A stretch of DNA of 64,000 bases from Sedimenticola selenatireducens DSM 17993. Lineage in GTDB: Bacteria; Pseudomonadota; Gammaproteobacteria; Chromatiales; Chromatiaceae. The stretch is taken from NCBI RefSeq assembly GCF_000428045.1, contig NZ_ATZE01000010.1, positions 90,072-154,071 of the forward strand, in the 5' to 3' direction. The translations under genes were made by a program, and so were the position numbers. Positions 42,582 to 52,368 of this stretch are shown piece by piece. Within the stretch, counting starts at the first letter, position 1; every line of letters starts with the position of its first letter. The notes under the pieces are model-generated. The model saw only the letters and a list, made by a program, of their open reading frames with translations, ran no database searches and was not told where the DNA came from.

Positions 42582-44438
42582 ATGGAAATCGAACTGATAG
42601 AGATACGGGACTTCCTCTCCGCCCATCACCCTTTTGATCAGCTTTCGGAGCAGGCCCTCAACCAGATGCCGGAAATGCTGCAGGTCAGGTATTTCAGACG
42701 CGGTACCACCATTCCCGATTCAGGCAGCATCGATGATTATCTCTACCTTGTGCGCAGTGGCGCAGTGGAGATCCACGGCACCCAGGATGAACTGCTGGCC
42801 CAGCTGGGTGAAGGCGATCTGTTCGGATACCGCGCCTCTCACATGGAGGGGCATGCGGAGTTTCAGGGCACCGCCATGGAGGATAGCCTGGTCTACCTGT
42901 TACCGGCGGCGGATGTGGACCGGTTCTGCAGGGAGCATCCGCAGTTTTCCTATTTCTTTGAGCCGGCGGGCGGTGACCGGCTGCGCGATGCCATCAGCTC
43001 CACCGGAGAAGACGGCAGCAGCCAGTTGGGGCTGATGGCTACCCAGATCGGTGACATGATCAGCCGCGAGCCCATCAGCATGCCGCCGACTGCCTCGATC
43101 CAGGAGACCGCCAGTGTCATGTCCGATGAGCGGGTCTCCTCTATCCTTATCACCCAGGATGCGAAACTGGTTGGCATCGTCACCGACCGGGATTTGCGCC
43201 GCCGGGTGGTCGCCAAGGGGCTCGACACCAGCCTGCCGATCAGCAGCATCATGACGGCCGACCCTAAAACGCTGGATGCAAGTGACTACGCCTTTAACGC
43301 CATGCTACAAATGGCCCGGGCCAACATTCATCACCTGCCGATTCTACGTAACGGTGAAGTGGCAGGCATGCTGACGGCTACCGACTTTGCCCAGCGCCAC
43401 ACCACGTCGGCGGTCTATCTGGTCAGCTCAATCTACAAACAGCACGATGCGCAGGGACTGGCCAGCATCAGCGCCAAACTGCCGCAGCTGTTGCTCAACC
43501 TAGCCGCCGCGGATGCCACGGCAAACAGTATCGGCCACGTCATCACGGCGGTTGTCGACTCCATTACCGTGCGCCTGCTACAGCTTGCCGAAGAGCGTTT
43601 CGGCCCACCGCCGGTGCCCTATGCCTGGGTTGCCGCCGGGTCCCAGGCACGCAGCGAACAAACCGCGAAGTCGGACCAGGATAACTGCCTGGTACTGGAT
43701 GACGCCTACGACCCGAAAACGCACGGGGAATACTTCAAGGCGCTCGCCCAGTTTGTAAGCGACGGCCTCAATGCCTGCGGCTACGTCTACTGCCCGGGTG
43801 AGATGATGGCCACCACCGACAAGTGGCGCCAGCCACTGGCTGGCTGGAAACGCTACTTCAATCAATGGATCAATCAGCCGGAGCCCAAGGCACTGATGCT
43901 GACCTGCGTGTTTTTTGACTTGCGCTGTATCCATGGCGAGAAAAATCTGTTCCGCGAACTGCGCCAGTACCTGCTCGACAAGACCCGTGGCAATCAGATC
44001 TTCCTGGCCTACATGGCCGGCAACGCACTGAGCTTCAAGCCCCCCCTGGGATTTTTCCGTAATTTCGTCCTGATCAGCGGCGGCGAGCATGACCACACCT
44101 TCGACCTGAAACATACCGGCATCGTGCCGATTGTCGATCTGGCCCGGGTCTACGCCCTGGCGGCCGGCAGCCACGCCATCAATACTCAGGACCGACTCAA
44201 GGAGGTGGCCTCCGGCGGCGAGGTGTCGCATGGCGGCGCACATGATCTGCGTGATGCGCTGGAATTCGTCAGTTCGCTACGCATACGCCACCAGGCCAGG
44301 CAGATCAAGGCGGGCGAGGCACCCAACAACTACATGTCACCGGATGATCTCTCCCATTTCGAGCGCAGCCACCTGAAAGACGCCTTTTCGGTCGTCCGCA
44401 CCATGCAGAACGTGCTCAGCCAGCGATACCTGAGGTAG
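42582..44438 (+). CDS. cNMP-binding, CBS and DUF294 nucleotidyltransferase-like signalling protein
   Basis: 618 residues: a cyclic-nucleotide-binding-type domain (about 10-130), two CBS domains (about 170-300, with SSILITQDAKLVGIVTDRDLRRR) and the DUF294 nucleotidyltransferase-like region (GSQARSEQTAKSDQDN, PGEMMATTDKWRQPL) plus its C-terminal domain. It lies between the symporter and a DnaQ-like exonuclease, an association seen widely with DUF4212 symporters. The ATG at 42582 is chosen because the frame upstream is inside the tandem repeats. Biochemical role unknown; probable energy-state regulator of transport. Confidence 0.9.
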   Translation: MEIELIEIRDFLSAHHPFDQLSEQALNQMPEMLQVRYFRRGTTIPDSGSIDDYLYLVRSGAVEIHGTQDELLAQLGEGDLFGYRASHMEGHAEFQGTAMEDSLVYLLPAADVDRFCREHPQFSYFFEPAGGDRLRDAISSTGEDGSSQLGLMATQIGDMISREPISMPPTASIQETASVMSDERVSSILITQDAKLVGIVTDRDLRRRVVAKGLDTSLPISSIMTADPKTLDASDYAFNAMLQMARANIHHLPILRNGEVAGMLTATDFAQRHTTSAVYLVSSIYKQHDAQGLASISAKLPQLLLNLAAADATANSIGHVITAVVDSITVRLLQLAEERFGPPPVPYAWVAAGSQARSEQTAKSDQDNCLVLDDAYDPKTHGEYFKALAQFVSDGLNACGYVYCPGEMMATTDKWRQPLAGWKRYFNQWINQPEPKALMLTCVFFDLRCIHGEKNLFRELRQYLLDKTRGNQIFLAYMAGNALSFKPPLGFFRNFVLISGGEHDHTFDLKHTGIVPIVDLARVYALAAGSHAINTQDRLKEVASGGEVSHGGAHDLRDALEFVSSLRIRHQARQIKAGEAPNNYMSPDDLSHFERSHLKDAFSVVRTMQNVLSQRYLR

Positions 44439-44441
44439 TCG

Positions 44442-45140
44442 GTGTCGATCTGGAAGTATCTATTCAATCTGGAGGAGCGCCGAAACTGGTGGACCCGCAA
44501 GATGCCCGATGGTCCGCTACGTGACTATTACGAAACCCCCTTCCCAGCCCGCGACTCCGATTGGCGGCAGGTAGACTACCTGGCAATCGATTTCGAAACC
44601 ACCGGACTTGAGGCCAGCCAGGACCAGATCCTGAGCGTCGGCTACGCCACTGTCAGGGGAGATCGCCTGATACTGGGTGACGCCACGCATATCCTGATCA
44701 GGCCCACCGTGGACATTCCGGAAGCCTCCGCCGTGGTGCACGGAATTCTGGATGACAGGGCGGCGGGAGCCCAGCCGCTGGAAGAGGTGCTGCCGATTAT
44801 TCTGCATGCCCTAAAAGGCAAGGCCTTGCTGGCCCACCACGCCGCCATCGAGTACGAATTTCTGAATCATGCCTGTCGGAATCTCTATGGGTATCCGTTT
44901 CTCTGCCCGGTAGTGGATACCCTGGCGCTTGAGGTGCGCCAATACAGAATGCAGGATCAGGCGATCCGCTCAGGCGACCTGCGCCTGGCCAAGGCGCGCG
45001 CACGTTACGGACTGCCACGCTACCCCGCCCATAACGCATTGACCGATGCCCTGGCGGCGGGTGAGCTGTTTCTGGCCCAGGCCGCCTATCGGCGCAGTAA
45101 GCGTCCGCCTCGACTGAAGGATCTGATCGTGGTGAGCTGA
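44442..45140 (+). CDS. DnaQ-like 3'-5' exonuclease
   Basis: 232 residues with DEDDh exonuclease motifs: DFETTG near residue 49, a middle acidic motif, and HNALTDALAAGELF at the C-terminal side. It starts with GTG just 3 bases after the previous stop, with a GAGGT ribosome site. Often paired with DUF294 proteins; role in this context is not known. Confidence 0.9.
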   Translation: MSIWKYLFNLEERRNWWTRKMPDGPLRDYYETPFPARDSDWRQVDYLAIDFETTGLEASQDQILSVGYATVRGDRLILGDATHILIRPTVDIPEASAVVHGILDDRAAGAQPLEEVLPIILHALKGKALLAHHAAIEYEFLNHACRNLYGYPFLCPVVDTLALEVRQYRMQDQAIRSGDLRLAKARARYGLPRYPAHNALTDALAAGELFLAQAAYRRSKRPPRLKDLIVVS

Positions 45141-45156
45141 AGCAAAAGTCCTGGGG

Positions 45157-45849
45157 TTACTTGCGTCCCCGTCCCAGCGGCTTACTACTGTCCTCTTCCA
45201 TCCCCAACTCCAACGCCAGTACGTTATCGACCACCCGGAAACCGGTTCGACGCGCAGTGAACAGCAGGAACAGGGTCTGGGTTCCATACAAAAACAGGTA
45301 GACGCCGACAATCTGGAAAGGCACGCCCATGTTTATAATCCAGCCGACCAGAAAGAAGCCGAGAAAATAAAGACTCAGGATATAGATATCCCGCAACATG
45401 TCCCAATGAATCCGGGTGTTCAGCACCACTGCCTTGCCGTTATGCCGCTGGTAGGCATCAAGCCACACTTCTGTCTGCACCCTGCGACTGAAGCCGGAGT
45501 CCTTCACCATGGGAAATTTGGCTTGCAGATCACGCGACTCAAAGGGTTGTTTGCGGGTAGTCAGAAAGGCATCGCTGGCCGGGTGTGGGAACTGGCTACG
45601 CGCATAGAGCAGGCGATTTTTCCATAGCTCCGGCAAGCGCTGCACCAGAACCGCCCCGGCCACGGCAATCAGCGCGCAAATGGCCGCTACGTAAACAATC
45701 TGCGGACTGAGCTTATCCCAGGAGGCGAGACTGAACAGGAACGGGTCCAGGCCATAAGGGAGCTGTAGCATAAAAAGATAGAGCATGATGCCGTTGAGAG
45801 CGGCAAAGACAATGACCAACGCGAGATGAAAAAAGGAGAGAAATTTCAT
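45157..45849 (-). CDS. Uncharacterised membrane protein
   Basis: 230 residues with about four hydrophobic segments (5-27, 52-72, 155-177, 180-200) and a positively charged soluble loop of about 80 residues between the second and third. No family was recognised. It is convergent with the exonuclease gene. Confidence 0.75.
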   Translation of the reverse strand: MKFLSFFHLALVIVFAALNGIMLYLFMLQLPYGLDPFLFSLASWDKLSPQIVYVAAICALIAVAGAVLVQRLPELWKNRLLYARSQFPHPASDAFLTTRKQPFESRDLQAKFPMVKDSGFSRRVQTEVWLDAYQRHNGKAVVLNTRIHWDMLRDIYILSLYFLGFFLVGWIINMGVPFQIVGVYLFLYGTQTLFLLFTARRTGFRVVDNVLALELGMEEDSSKPLGRGRK

Positions 45850-46198
45850 TTAAATGTGTCGTCCGGCTGAATTTATGGGTTGGCCAAACGAGCTATTTCA
45901 CGTGAATTACCCGCAAATGGCAACCATTCAATCAATACCGGCATATTAGAACTCTCTGCTATTTTGATCATCATTCACAAGTGCCGTTTTTTCGGTAGTA
46001 TGGTATCAGCCTTGAAGGTCTGGATCGTGTCTGGACTGCAGCCATCGGGACCCCAACAGAAAACAGACACGAGTTAACGCGCTACGATGGTGCCAACCGG
46101 TGCTGTGAGCACCTGTGGCAGCGCCACATCCCGACAGGCAAGCGATGCCTCAGGAGTATCGGCATCTGACAATCCAAAAGTATCAAAAGGAGTAGATC
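45850..46198. other. Intergenic region upstream of phaB
   Basis: No gene seen. Holds AT-rich sequence at 45880-46010, a GGTGCTGTGAGCACC hairpin at about 46099-46113 and an AAGGAG ribosome site just before phaB. Confidence 0.5.
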
Positions 46199-46921
46199 AT
46201 GGGGCGAGTAGCATTGGTAACGGGCGGCACAAGGGGCATAGGTGAAGCGATCTGTGTCGCTCTGAAAGATAACGGGTATGAGGTTGTGGCCAACTACGGT
46301 GGTAATGAACAGGCCGCTGCTGAATTTACCAAACGCACCGGAATAAAGGCCGTCAAGTTTGACGTGAGCGATTTTGATCAGGTGGCGACCGGCATCCAGT
46401 CCATCGAGTCATCCATTGGTCCGGTCGAGGTACTGGTCAATAACGCAGGTATCACACGCGACGGCACCATGCACAAGATGAGCTTTGAGCAGTGGGACAA
46501 GGTGATACAGACCAACCTTGCCTCCTGTTTCAACACTTGTCGCTGTGTGATCGATGGGATGCGCGAACGCAATTTCGGACGCATTGTCAATATTGGATCG
46601 GTAAACGGCCAGGCGGGTCAGTATGGACAGGTCAACTACGCGGCTGCCAAATCCGGTATTCACGGTTTTACCAAGGCATTGGCCCTGGAGGGCGCCACCA
46701 AGGGGATAACCGTCAATGCCATTGCCCCCGGCTACGTGGAGACCGACATGGTCCGGGCCGTACCGGCAGAGGTGCTGCAGAAAATCATCCGCACCATCCC
46801 GGTCGGCCGCCTGGGGCAACCGGAAGATATCGCCCGCTCGGTACTGTTCCTGGTGGATGACAGCGCCGGTTTCATTACCGGCTCGACCCTCTCCATCAAC
46901 GGGGGTCAGCACATGTATTGA
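46199..46921 (+). CDS. phaB: Acetoacetyl-CoA reductase
   Basis: 240-residue short-chain dehydrogenase: cofactor motif TGGTRGIG, catalytic YAAAK, NAG motif VLVNNAGITRDGTMHKM and the PhaB-like end GGQHMY. It reduces acetoacetyl-CoA with NADPH for polyhydroxyalkanoate synthesis. phaA and phaC are not in the window. A strong GGCCACGG/CCGTGGCC hairpin (46928-46960) follows. Confidence 0.92.
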   Translation: MGRVALVTGGTRGIGEAICVALKDNGYEVVANYGGNEQAAAEFTKRTGIKAVKFDVSDFDQVATGIQSIESSIGPVEVLVNNAGITRDGTMHKMSFEQWDKVIQTNLASCFNTCRCVIDGMRERNFGRIVNIGSVNGQAGQYGQVNYAAAKSGIHGFTKALALEGATKGITVNAIAPGYVETDMVRAVPAEVLQKIIRTIPVGRLGQPEDIARSVLFLVDDSAGFITGSTLSINGGQHMY

Positions 46922-46927
46922 GGGCTT

Positions 46928-46960
46928 GGCCACGGACGGGACAAGCACCCGGCCGTGGCC
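46928..46960 (+). terminator. Hairpin after phaB
   Basis: GGCCACGG pairs with CCGTGGCC, extended by an inner GGG/CCC pair around ACAAGCA. No T-tract, so terminator activity is uncertain. Confidence 0.5.
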
Positions 46961-47363
46961 GACAGGATCTAGCTGAACTGTGCATGTATTTGAATAAATA
47001 CCTCATGACCCTTGGGAACAACCTCCAAGAGGCCCGCCTCCCGGTTGACCAACCCCGCATGCCCATATCATCCGATAGTGTCGTGCATTGCCATCTGTCT
47101 CCCATCATGCTGCACACACAGGCAACCAAGCATAACCAAACCGCAAAAAGCGGATTTTGACTCGCGCAACACTCCTTCCGATCAAGCAAAACAGAACAAG
47201 GCGGTTAATTAGTATAACTATCCAATTATATTTGCCATTTTTTCTATTTTGCACCGCACAAAACAAGCGTTTTCTGCTATTATCCGCGCACACCACAGGT
47301 GTTTATTAGGCAGTAAACTCTTCTTTAATCTGAAAAAACAGCGCGCTGGAGCGGGGTTGAGAC
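46961..47363. other. Intergenic region upstream of the long GAPDH
   Basis: No gene was found. The only candidate signal is an extended -10 sequence, TGCTATTAT (47275-47283), about 85 bases before the start, with no clear -35 box. Confidence 0.4.
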
Positions 47364-48809
47364 ATGAGCTTGAATGCAAGTGAGCAGTACCTGAATGAGT
47401 GGAAAGATCGCCAGAACCTGGCCGAGAAGATGATTCCACTGGTAGGACAGCTTTACCGTGACAGAGGCCTGGTGATCCTGATGTACGGTCGCCGGCTGAT
47501 GAATGCCACCACTATCGACATTCTCAAGGCCCATCGCTACGCCCGCCAGATGGTAGGGGTGGAGCTGGATATCGCCACCTCCTTTGCCATGCTCGAGGCA
47601 ATCGCCGGCATGGACCTCTCACCGGCACGTCTCGATCTCGGCAAGCTCTGTAGCGCCTACCTGAGCATGACAGATCGCCCCGGCATGCAGGCGTTCCTGG
47701 AGCAGCAGCTGGCTGAGATCAACACCGGCAAGAAGAGCCTGCTGGCCGGCCCCCAGGATGTGGTCCTGTATGGTTTTGGCCGCATTGGGCGCCTGCTCGC
47801 ACGACTGCTGATCGAGCGCACCGGGGCTGGCAACAAGATGCGTCTGCGTGCCATCGTGGTTCGGGGTGGACGCGAGGGCGATCTGAAAAAACGTGCCAGT
47901 CTGCTGCGCCGCGATTCAGTGCATGGCCCCTTTAACGGCTCCATCATCATCGATGAGGAGAGCAAAGCAATCATCGCCAATGGCAATTACATTCAGGTGA
48001 TCTACGCCGACTCGCCCGACTCCATCGACTATACCCAATACGGGATTAACAACGCGCTGGTGGTAGACAATACCGGCATCTGGAAAGACGAAGCCGGCCT
48101 GGGCCTGCACCTTAAATCGAAAGGCACTTCCAAGGTGCTGCTGACTGCTCCGGCCAAGGGAGATATCAAGAACATCGTTTACGGCGTCAACCACGACGAG
48201 ATCAGCCCGGAGGACAAGATCCTCTGCGCCGCCTCCTGTACCACCAACGCCATTGTCCCGGTACTCAAGGTGCTGAACGACAGCCTGGGCATCAACAACG
48301 GTCACCTCGAGACCATCCATGCCTATACCAACGACCAGAACCTGATCGACAACTACCACAAGGCGGAAAGACGTGGACGCAGTGCTCCGCTGAACATGGT
48401 GATCACCTCAACCGGTGCCGCCAAGGCGGTGGCCAAGGCGCTGCCCGAGCTGTCAGGCAAGCTGACCGGCAACGCGATCCGCGTCCCCACCCCCAATGTT
48501 TCCATGGCCCTCATGAACTTGAATCTTGGCAGGGAGACCAGCCTGGAGGAGCTGAACGGCCTGCTGCGGGATGCCTCGCTAAATTCCACCCTGCGTGAAC
48601 AGATCGGCTACACCACCTCCACCGAACTGGTCTCCAGTGACCTGGTCGGTTCCACCGAGGCCGGTATCGTGGACTCTGCCGCCACTATCGTCGATGGCAA
48701 CCGTGCCGTACTCTATGTCTGGTATGACAACGAAGCCGGTTACAGCAACCAAGTGATCCGGGTGATGCAGGACATGACCGGACTCAAGCTGATCAATCTG
48801 CCGGCCTGA
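47364..48809 (+). CDS. Long-form glyceraldehyde-3-phosphate dehydrogenase
   Basis: 481 residues: an N-terminal helical extension of about 125 residues and then a complete GAPDH (GFGRIGRLLARLL, catalytic ASCTTNA near residue 291, VWYDNEAGYSNQ). Long GAPDHs of this type occur in Pseudomonas and relatives. Unlike the 63-1064 enzyme it has no arsJ neighbour and is likely the glycolytic/gluconeogenic enzyme. Confidence 0.93.
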   Translation: MSLNASEQYLNEWKDRQNLAEKMIPLVGQLYRDRGLVILMYGRRLMNATTIDILKAHRYARQMVGVELDIATSFAMLEAIAGMDLSPARLDLGKLCSAYLSMTDRPGMQAFLEQQLAEINTGKKSLLAGPQDVVLYGFGRIGRLLARLLIERTGAGNKMRLRAIVVRGGREGDLKKRASLLRRDSVHGPFNGSIIIDEESKAIIANGNYIQVIYADSPDSIDYTQYGINNALVVDNTGIWKDEAGLGLHLKSKGTSKVLLTAPAKGDIKNIVYGVNHDEISPEDKILCAASCTTNAIVPVLKVLNDSLGINNGHLETIHAYTNDQNLIDNYHKAERRGRSAPLNMVITSTGAAKAVAKALPELSGKLTGNAIRVPTPNVSMALMNLNLGRETSLEELNGLLRDASLNSTLREQIGYTTSTELVSSDLVGSTEAGIVDSAATIVDGNRAVLYVWYDNEAGYSNQVIRVMQDMTGLKLINLPA

Positions 48810-48855
48810 TTCCCCGCTTTCAGGCGCCCCCCAGCCGCCACCGTGGCCAGTTTTT

Positions 48856-48879
48856 GTCCAGGGATGGACTTATGTCGCG
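48856..48879. repeat. GTCCAGGGATGGAC repeat, copy 2
   Basis: GTCCA-GGGA-TGGAC hairpin followed by TTATGTCGCG, right after a run of five T downstream of the GAPDH gene. Related to 42420 and 56201. Confidence 0.65.
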
Positions 48880-48945
48880 AAACTCAGCCATACGGCGCCC
48901 ACGGGGCGCCCTATGGGAAAAGCCTTGATGCACGAAAGGGCGCCG

Positions 48946-48972
48946 GTTGGGATAAGCGGAGCAAATCCCAAC
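48946..48972. repeat. GTTGGGAT palindrome
   Basis: GTTGGGAT (48946-48953) pairs with ATCCCAAC (48965-48972). Together with the next element it makes a repeat cluster between GAPDH and yidD. Confidence 0.55.
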
Positions 48973-48999
48973 GAATCCCGGTTCGATTCAACATCCTGT

Positions 49000-49029
49000 G
49001 TTGGGGTTCGCAAGCTCACCCCAACCTAC
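49000..49029. repeat. REP-like palindrome, GTTGGGGT family
   Basis: Almost identical to the copies at 2-31 and 12972-13056 (GTTGGGGTTCGC facing CTCACCCCAACCTAC). Confidence 0.7.
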
Positions 49030-49081
49030 CGTCGGAGCCATTTATCCGCCGCCCCCCACTTCAGACGCCAGCGGTCCCGTA

Positions 49082-49315
49082 TCAATGCTTATGCCGGCAC
49101 TCCGACCCGGGCACCGGATCATAGCCCCCCTCATGAAACGGATGGCAGCGCAGGATACGCCGGGTACCCATCCACAGTCCGCGCAGTACCCCGTGAATCT
49201 CCACCGCCTCACGGGTATAGGCCGAGCAGCTGGGATAGTAGCGGCAGTTGTTACCCAACAGCGGACTGACCAGATAGCTGTACCCCTTGAGCAGCTGCAG
49301 CACCAGGCGTTTCAT
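49082..49315 (-). CDS. yidD: YidD membrane protein insertion efficiency factor
   Basis: 77 residues with the family pattern [27 protein letters not shown] and [14 protein letters not shown]. Usually encoded with rpmH-rnpA-yidC. Here it is instead the last gene of the zinc operon, overlapping zur by 4 bases. Confidence 0.95.
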   Translation of the reverse strand: MKRLVLQLLKGYSYLVSPLLGNNCRYYPSCSAYTREAVEIHGVLRGLWMGTRRILRCHPFHEGGYDPVPGSECRHKH

Positions 49316-49779
49316 GAGCGCCCCTGTTCACTGCACCGCAGACAGCGGCCGGTCACTTCAATCACCCGGGAATCGGCCTTGAAACCACACTCCCTGACGG
49401 CACTACCCAGGGTGCGATCAACACTCCGGCTCTCCAATTCCCGCACCTCGCCGCAGTCACGGCAGATTAGAAACTGGCTGGCGTGGGGATGGTCCGGATG
49501 GACACAGCCGATATAGGCATTCAGTGACTCGATTCGGTGCGCCAGGCCCTGTTGCAACAGAAACTCCAGCGCCCGGTAAACGGTCGGCGGTTTGGCGGCC
49601 GGCACCCCGCTCTTCAACAGGTCCAGGATATCGTAGGCGCCCAGCGGCTTGGGGCTGGCGCAAAGGATCTCCAGAACCTGCCGGCGTTGCGGCGTCAGGC
49701 GAGCACCCCGCCCCTCACAGAGCCGCTCTGCAACACGCAGCGTCTGTTGACAGTTGGTATGACATGATCCCGGTTTCAT
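49312..49779 (-). CDS. zur: Zinc uptake regulator, Fur family
   Basis: 155 residues: winged-helix domain ([25 protein letters not shown]) and a dimer domain with [19 protein letters not shown] and a second CXXC pair, CLRC. Zur represses zinc uptake when zinc is plentiful. It overlaps znuB and yidD by 4 bases each. Its likely operator is the palindrome at 52272. Confidence 0.93.
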   Translation of the reverse strand: MKPGSCHTNCQQTLRVAERLCEGRGARLTPQRRQVLEILCASPKPLGAYDILDLLKSGVPAAKPPTVYRALEFLLQQGLAHRIESLNAYIGCVHPDHPHASQFLICRDCGEVRELESRSVDRTLGSAVRECGFKADSRVIEVTGRCLRCSEQGRS

Positions 49780-50630
49780 TGCACCGCCTTTACCAGTTGC
49801 TGGCGCAGCTCTCTGCGTTTCCTGGCCGTGCTGAACAGCAACGAGATCAGATAGCTGACCCCGGCCACGAGGATGATGGTGGCGCCGGCCGGCAGGTCAG
49901 GCGCATAGGAGATAATCAGCCCCAGCACGGTGAAAAGGGCACCCAGCAGTGTCGCCAGCAGCATCATTTTACCCAGACTGCGCACATGATGGGCGGCAAT
50001 CGCCGCCGGCAGCGTGAGCAGGGCGATGACCAGGATAAGACCGACCACCTGAATCAGCAGCACCACGGTTACCGCCACCATACAGAGCAGCAGGAGGTAG
50101 AAAAAAGTGACCGGCACACCGCGCAGTCGGGCAAACTCCTCATCGAAAGAGACGGCGAGAAACTGCTGATAACAGAGTGAAACGGTCAGCAGAATAATCA
50201 GGTCGATGCCCGCCATCATCCAGATATCGGCCAGGTTCACCATCAGGATATTACCAAAAAGATAGCTCATCAGGCTGACACTGTAGCCCGGCGTCTTGGA
50301 GATGAACAGGATACCGATCGCCATACCGACCGCCCACAGGGCGCCGATCAGGGTATCCTCCTGCTCACGCCAGGTCAGCCGTACCCAGCCGATCAGCAGG
50401 GCCGAGGCCACGGCCGCCGTCAGTGCCCCACCCAGGGGGCTCAAGCCGAAAAAGAAGGCGACACCCATGCCGCCCAGGACGCTGTGAGAAATGCCTCCGG
50501 CCAGAAAACCGATCCGCTTGACCACCACATAGCTACCAATGATACCGCAGCCGATACTCGCCAGCAGGCCGCCGATCAGTGCGTGTTGCAGAAAGGGGTG
50601 ATCCCAAAGTGCGCTGAAAAATTCCATCAT
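49776..50630 (-). CDS. znuB: Zinc ABC transporter permease
   Basis: 284 residues and about eight helices, ABC-3 family. GGISHSVLGGMGVAFFFG is the typical N-terminal motif. Two in-frame ATG codons at 50630 and 50627 are equivalent starts. Confidence 0.95.
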   Translation of the reverse strand: MMEFFSALWDHPFLQHALIGGLLASIGCGIIGSYVVVKRIGFLAGGISHSVLGGMGVAFFFGLSPLGGALTAAVASALLIGWVRLTWREQEDTLIGALWAVGMAIGILFISKTPGYSVSLMSYLFGNILMVNLADIWMMAGIDLIILLTVSLCYQQFLAVSFDEEFARLRGVPVTFFYLLLLCMVAVTVVLLIQVVGLILVIALLTLPAAIAAHHVRSLGKMMLLATLLGALFTVLGLIISYAPDLPAGATIILVAGVSYLISLLFSTARKRRELRQQLVKAVQ

Positions 50631-50637
50631 GACCCCA

Positions 50638-51369
50638 CTAGTGCCGATGCTCCACCATCCTTACATCGGCGTCATAGAGCGCGCGGATGGCGTCGCCATC
50701 GATGGCGGCGGTGTGGTGACAGATCAGGGTACGGTTCAGGCACGCGACCCGACTCACATAGCCGGAGATGAAGCCGACATCGTGGGAGACCACGATAATG
50801 GTCATGTGCCGGTTGAACCGCTTCAGCAAGTCGAATATCTCCGTTTCAATACGCATATCGATATTCGCCGTCGGCTCATCCAGCATCAGGATGCGTGGCT
50901 CGCAGGCCAGCGCCCGCGCCATCAACACCCGCTGCAACTGGCCGCCCGACAGGGTGCAGAGCTGCCGCGCGGCGAGATCCGCCACCTCGGTCTCGACCAT
51001 CGCCTGCCGTGCCACTTCCCGATCACGACGACGGTAGTTACCGAACAGACCCGACATGCCCAGCCGCCCCATCATCACCGTCTGCTCCACGGTGATCGGA
51101 AAGTCCCGGCTGAACTGGGGGTACTGGGGAACATAGCCGATCTGGGTGCGACTGCGCTCGGGCGACTCACCCAATACCCGCACCTTGCCCCTGAGCGGTT
51201 CCAGCAGTCCCAGCATCAATTTCAGCAGGGTGCTCTTGCCACCCGCATTGGGACCGACAATTCCGATAAACTCATGCTCGCCGACCTCCAGGCTGACGTT
51301 ATCCAATACACAGGGGCCACCATAGGAGAACGAGACATCCTGCAGCGACACCACCGGGGAAGGGTTCAT
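50638..51369 (-). CDS. znuC: Zinc ABC transporter ATPase
   Basis: 243 residues. Walker A GPNAGGKST, signature LSGGQLQRVLMA and Walker B ILMLDEPTANID are complete. Overlaps znuA by 4 bases. Confidence 0.95.
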   Translation of the reverse strand: MNPSPVVSLQDVSFSYGGPCVLDNVSLEVGEHEFIGIVGPNAGGKSTLLKLMLGLLEPLRGKVRVLGESPERSRTQIGYVPQYPQFSRDFPITVEQTVMMGRLGMSGLFGNYRRRDREVARQAMVETEVADLAARQLCTLSGGQLQRVLMARALACEPRILMLDEPTANIDMRIETEIFDLLKRFNRHMTIIVVSHDVGFISGYVSRVACLNRTLICHHTAAIDGDAIRALYDADVRMVEHRH

Positions 51370-52241
51370 TGATAGGCCTCGCTGATTGCCCTGGCAACCT
51401 GTCGCATATTCTCAATATAGGATTCCGCCAGAGGGTCGAGGGAGACCAGTCGCGCACCCGTCGCGGCCGCCAGCGCCGACGCCTGGCTCTGACTGAACTG
51501 CCGCTGCACAAAGATCACCCGGATCTGTTCCGCCCGGGCCTGTTCAATCAGCCGTTTCAGGGTACGGGCGCCCACCTCTTTCCCTTCGCTTTCGATGGGC
51601 ATCTGCTGCAGGCCAAAAGCATCCGCAAAGTAGCCCCAGGAGGGATGGAACACCATGAACCGGCGTCCCTTCAACGGGCTCAACAGGGTTCGGATCTCCT
51701 GCTCAAGTTTCAGCAGTTCCTGATGAAAGCGGGCGTGATTCTCCCGGTAGGCGGACGCATGTGGCGGGTCCAGTGCAATCAACTGGTCAAGCAGATGGCC
51801 GATCATAACCCGCACATTGACCGGATCGAGCCAGATATGCGGATCCTCCTGCTCATGTGTATGGCGGTGATCACTATCATGGTGGTGGCCACCTGCCGGT
51901 TCCATCTCGCGCAATGTCAGCCCGCGGCGTGCATCCAGCAGGGCAATCCGCGGATTGGCGCTCTGGACGGTATCCATCCAGGCATCCTCAAACGGCACCC
52001 CGATGCGATAAAACAGTGCCGCACGGGAGAGTACCGCCATCTGCCGGGGCAATGGCTCGAAGGTTTCCGGGCTCTGGCCCGGCCCCACCAGCACCGAGAC
52101 CCGCACGTGCTCCCCCCCCAGTCGTTGCACAAAAAACTTCTGCGGCAAGATAGTGACATAAACCGAAAGCGGTTCGGCGGCGAGCACTGAGCCAAATGCA
52201 AGCAACAGCAATATCAACAGGCTTCGTATGATCAAATGCAT
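51366..52241 (-). CDS. znuA: Zinc ABC transporter periplasmic binding protein
   Basis: 291 residues with a signal peptide (about 1-21). A short His-rich loop (GGHHHDSDHRHTHEQEDPH) precedes HIWLDP, as in zinc-specific cluster A-I proteins. First gene of the znuACB-zur-yidD operon. Confidence 0.96.
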   Translation of the reverse strand: MHLIIRSLLILLLLAFGSVLAAEPLSVYVTILPQKFFVQRLGGEHVRVSVLVGPGQSPETFEPLPRQMAVLSRAALFYRIGVPFEDAWMDTVQSANPRIALLDARRGLTLREMEPAGGHHHDSDHRHTHEQEDPHIWLDPVNVRVMIGHLLDQLIALDPPHASAYRENHARFHQELLKLEQEIRTLLSPLKGRRFMVFHPSWGYFADAFGLQQMPIESEGKEVGARTLKRLIEQARAEQIRVIFVQRQFSQSQASALAAATGARLVSLDPLAESYIENMRQVARAISEAYQ

Positions 52242-52271
52242 GGACGGAACACGGAATTATTTAGTTGGATT

Positions 52272-52294
52272 GTTATGTTATCACATAACATAAC
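52272..52294. promoter_or_regulatory. Zur-box-like perfect palindrome
   Basis: GTTATGTTAT (52272-52281) and ATAACATAAC (52285-52294) are exact reverse complements around CAC. This matches the core of known gammaproteobacterial Zur sites. It lies 31 bases before znuA and 75 bases before the divergent zinc-ribbon gene, so it could control both. Confidence 0.8.
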
Positions 52295-52368
52295 CAAACA
52301 GGGACACTTGGCATCGATATCCGTTACCATGCAGCCTACAAACCGATTTCCAAGGTCCCGACCCACCG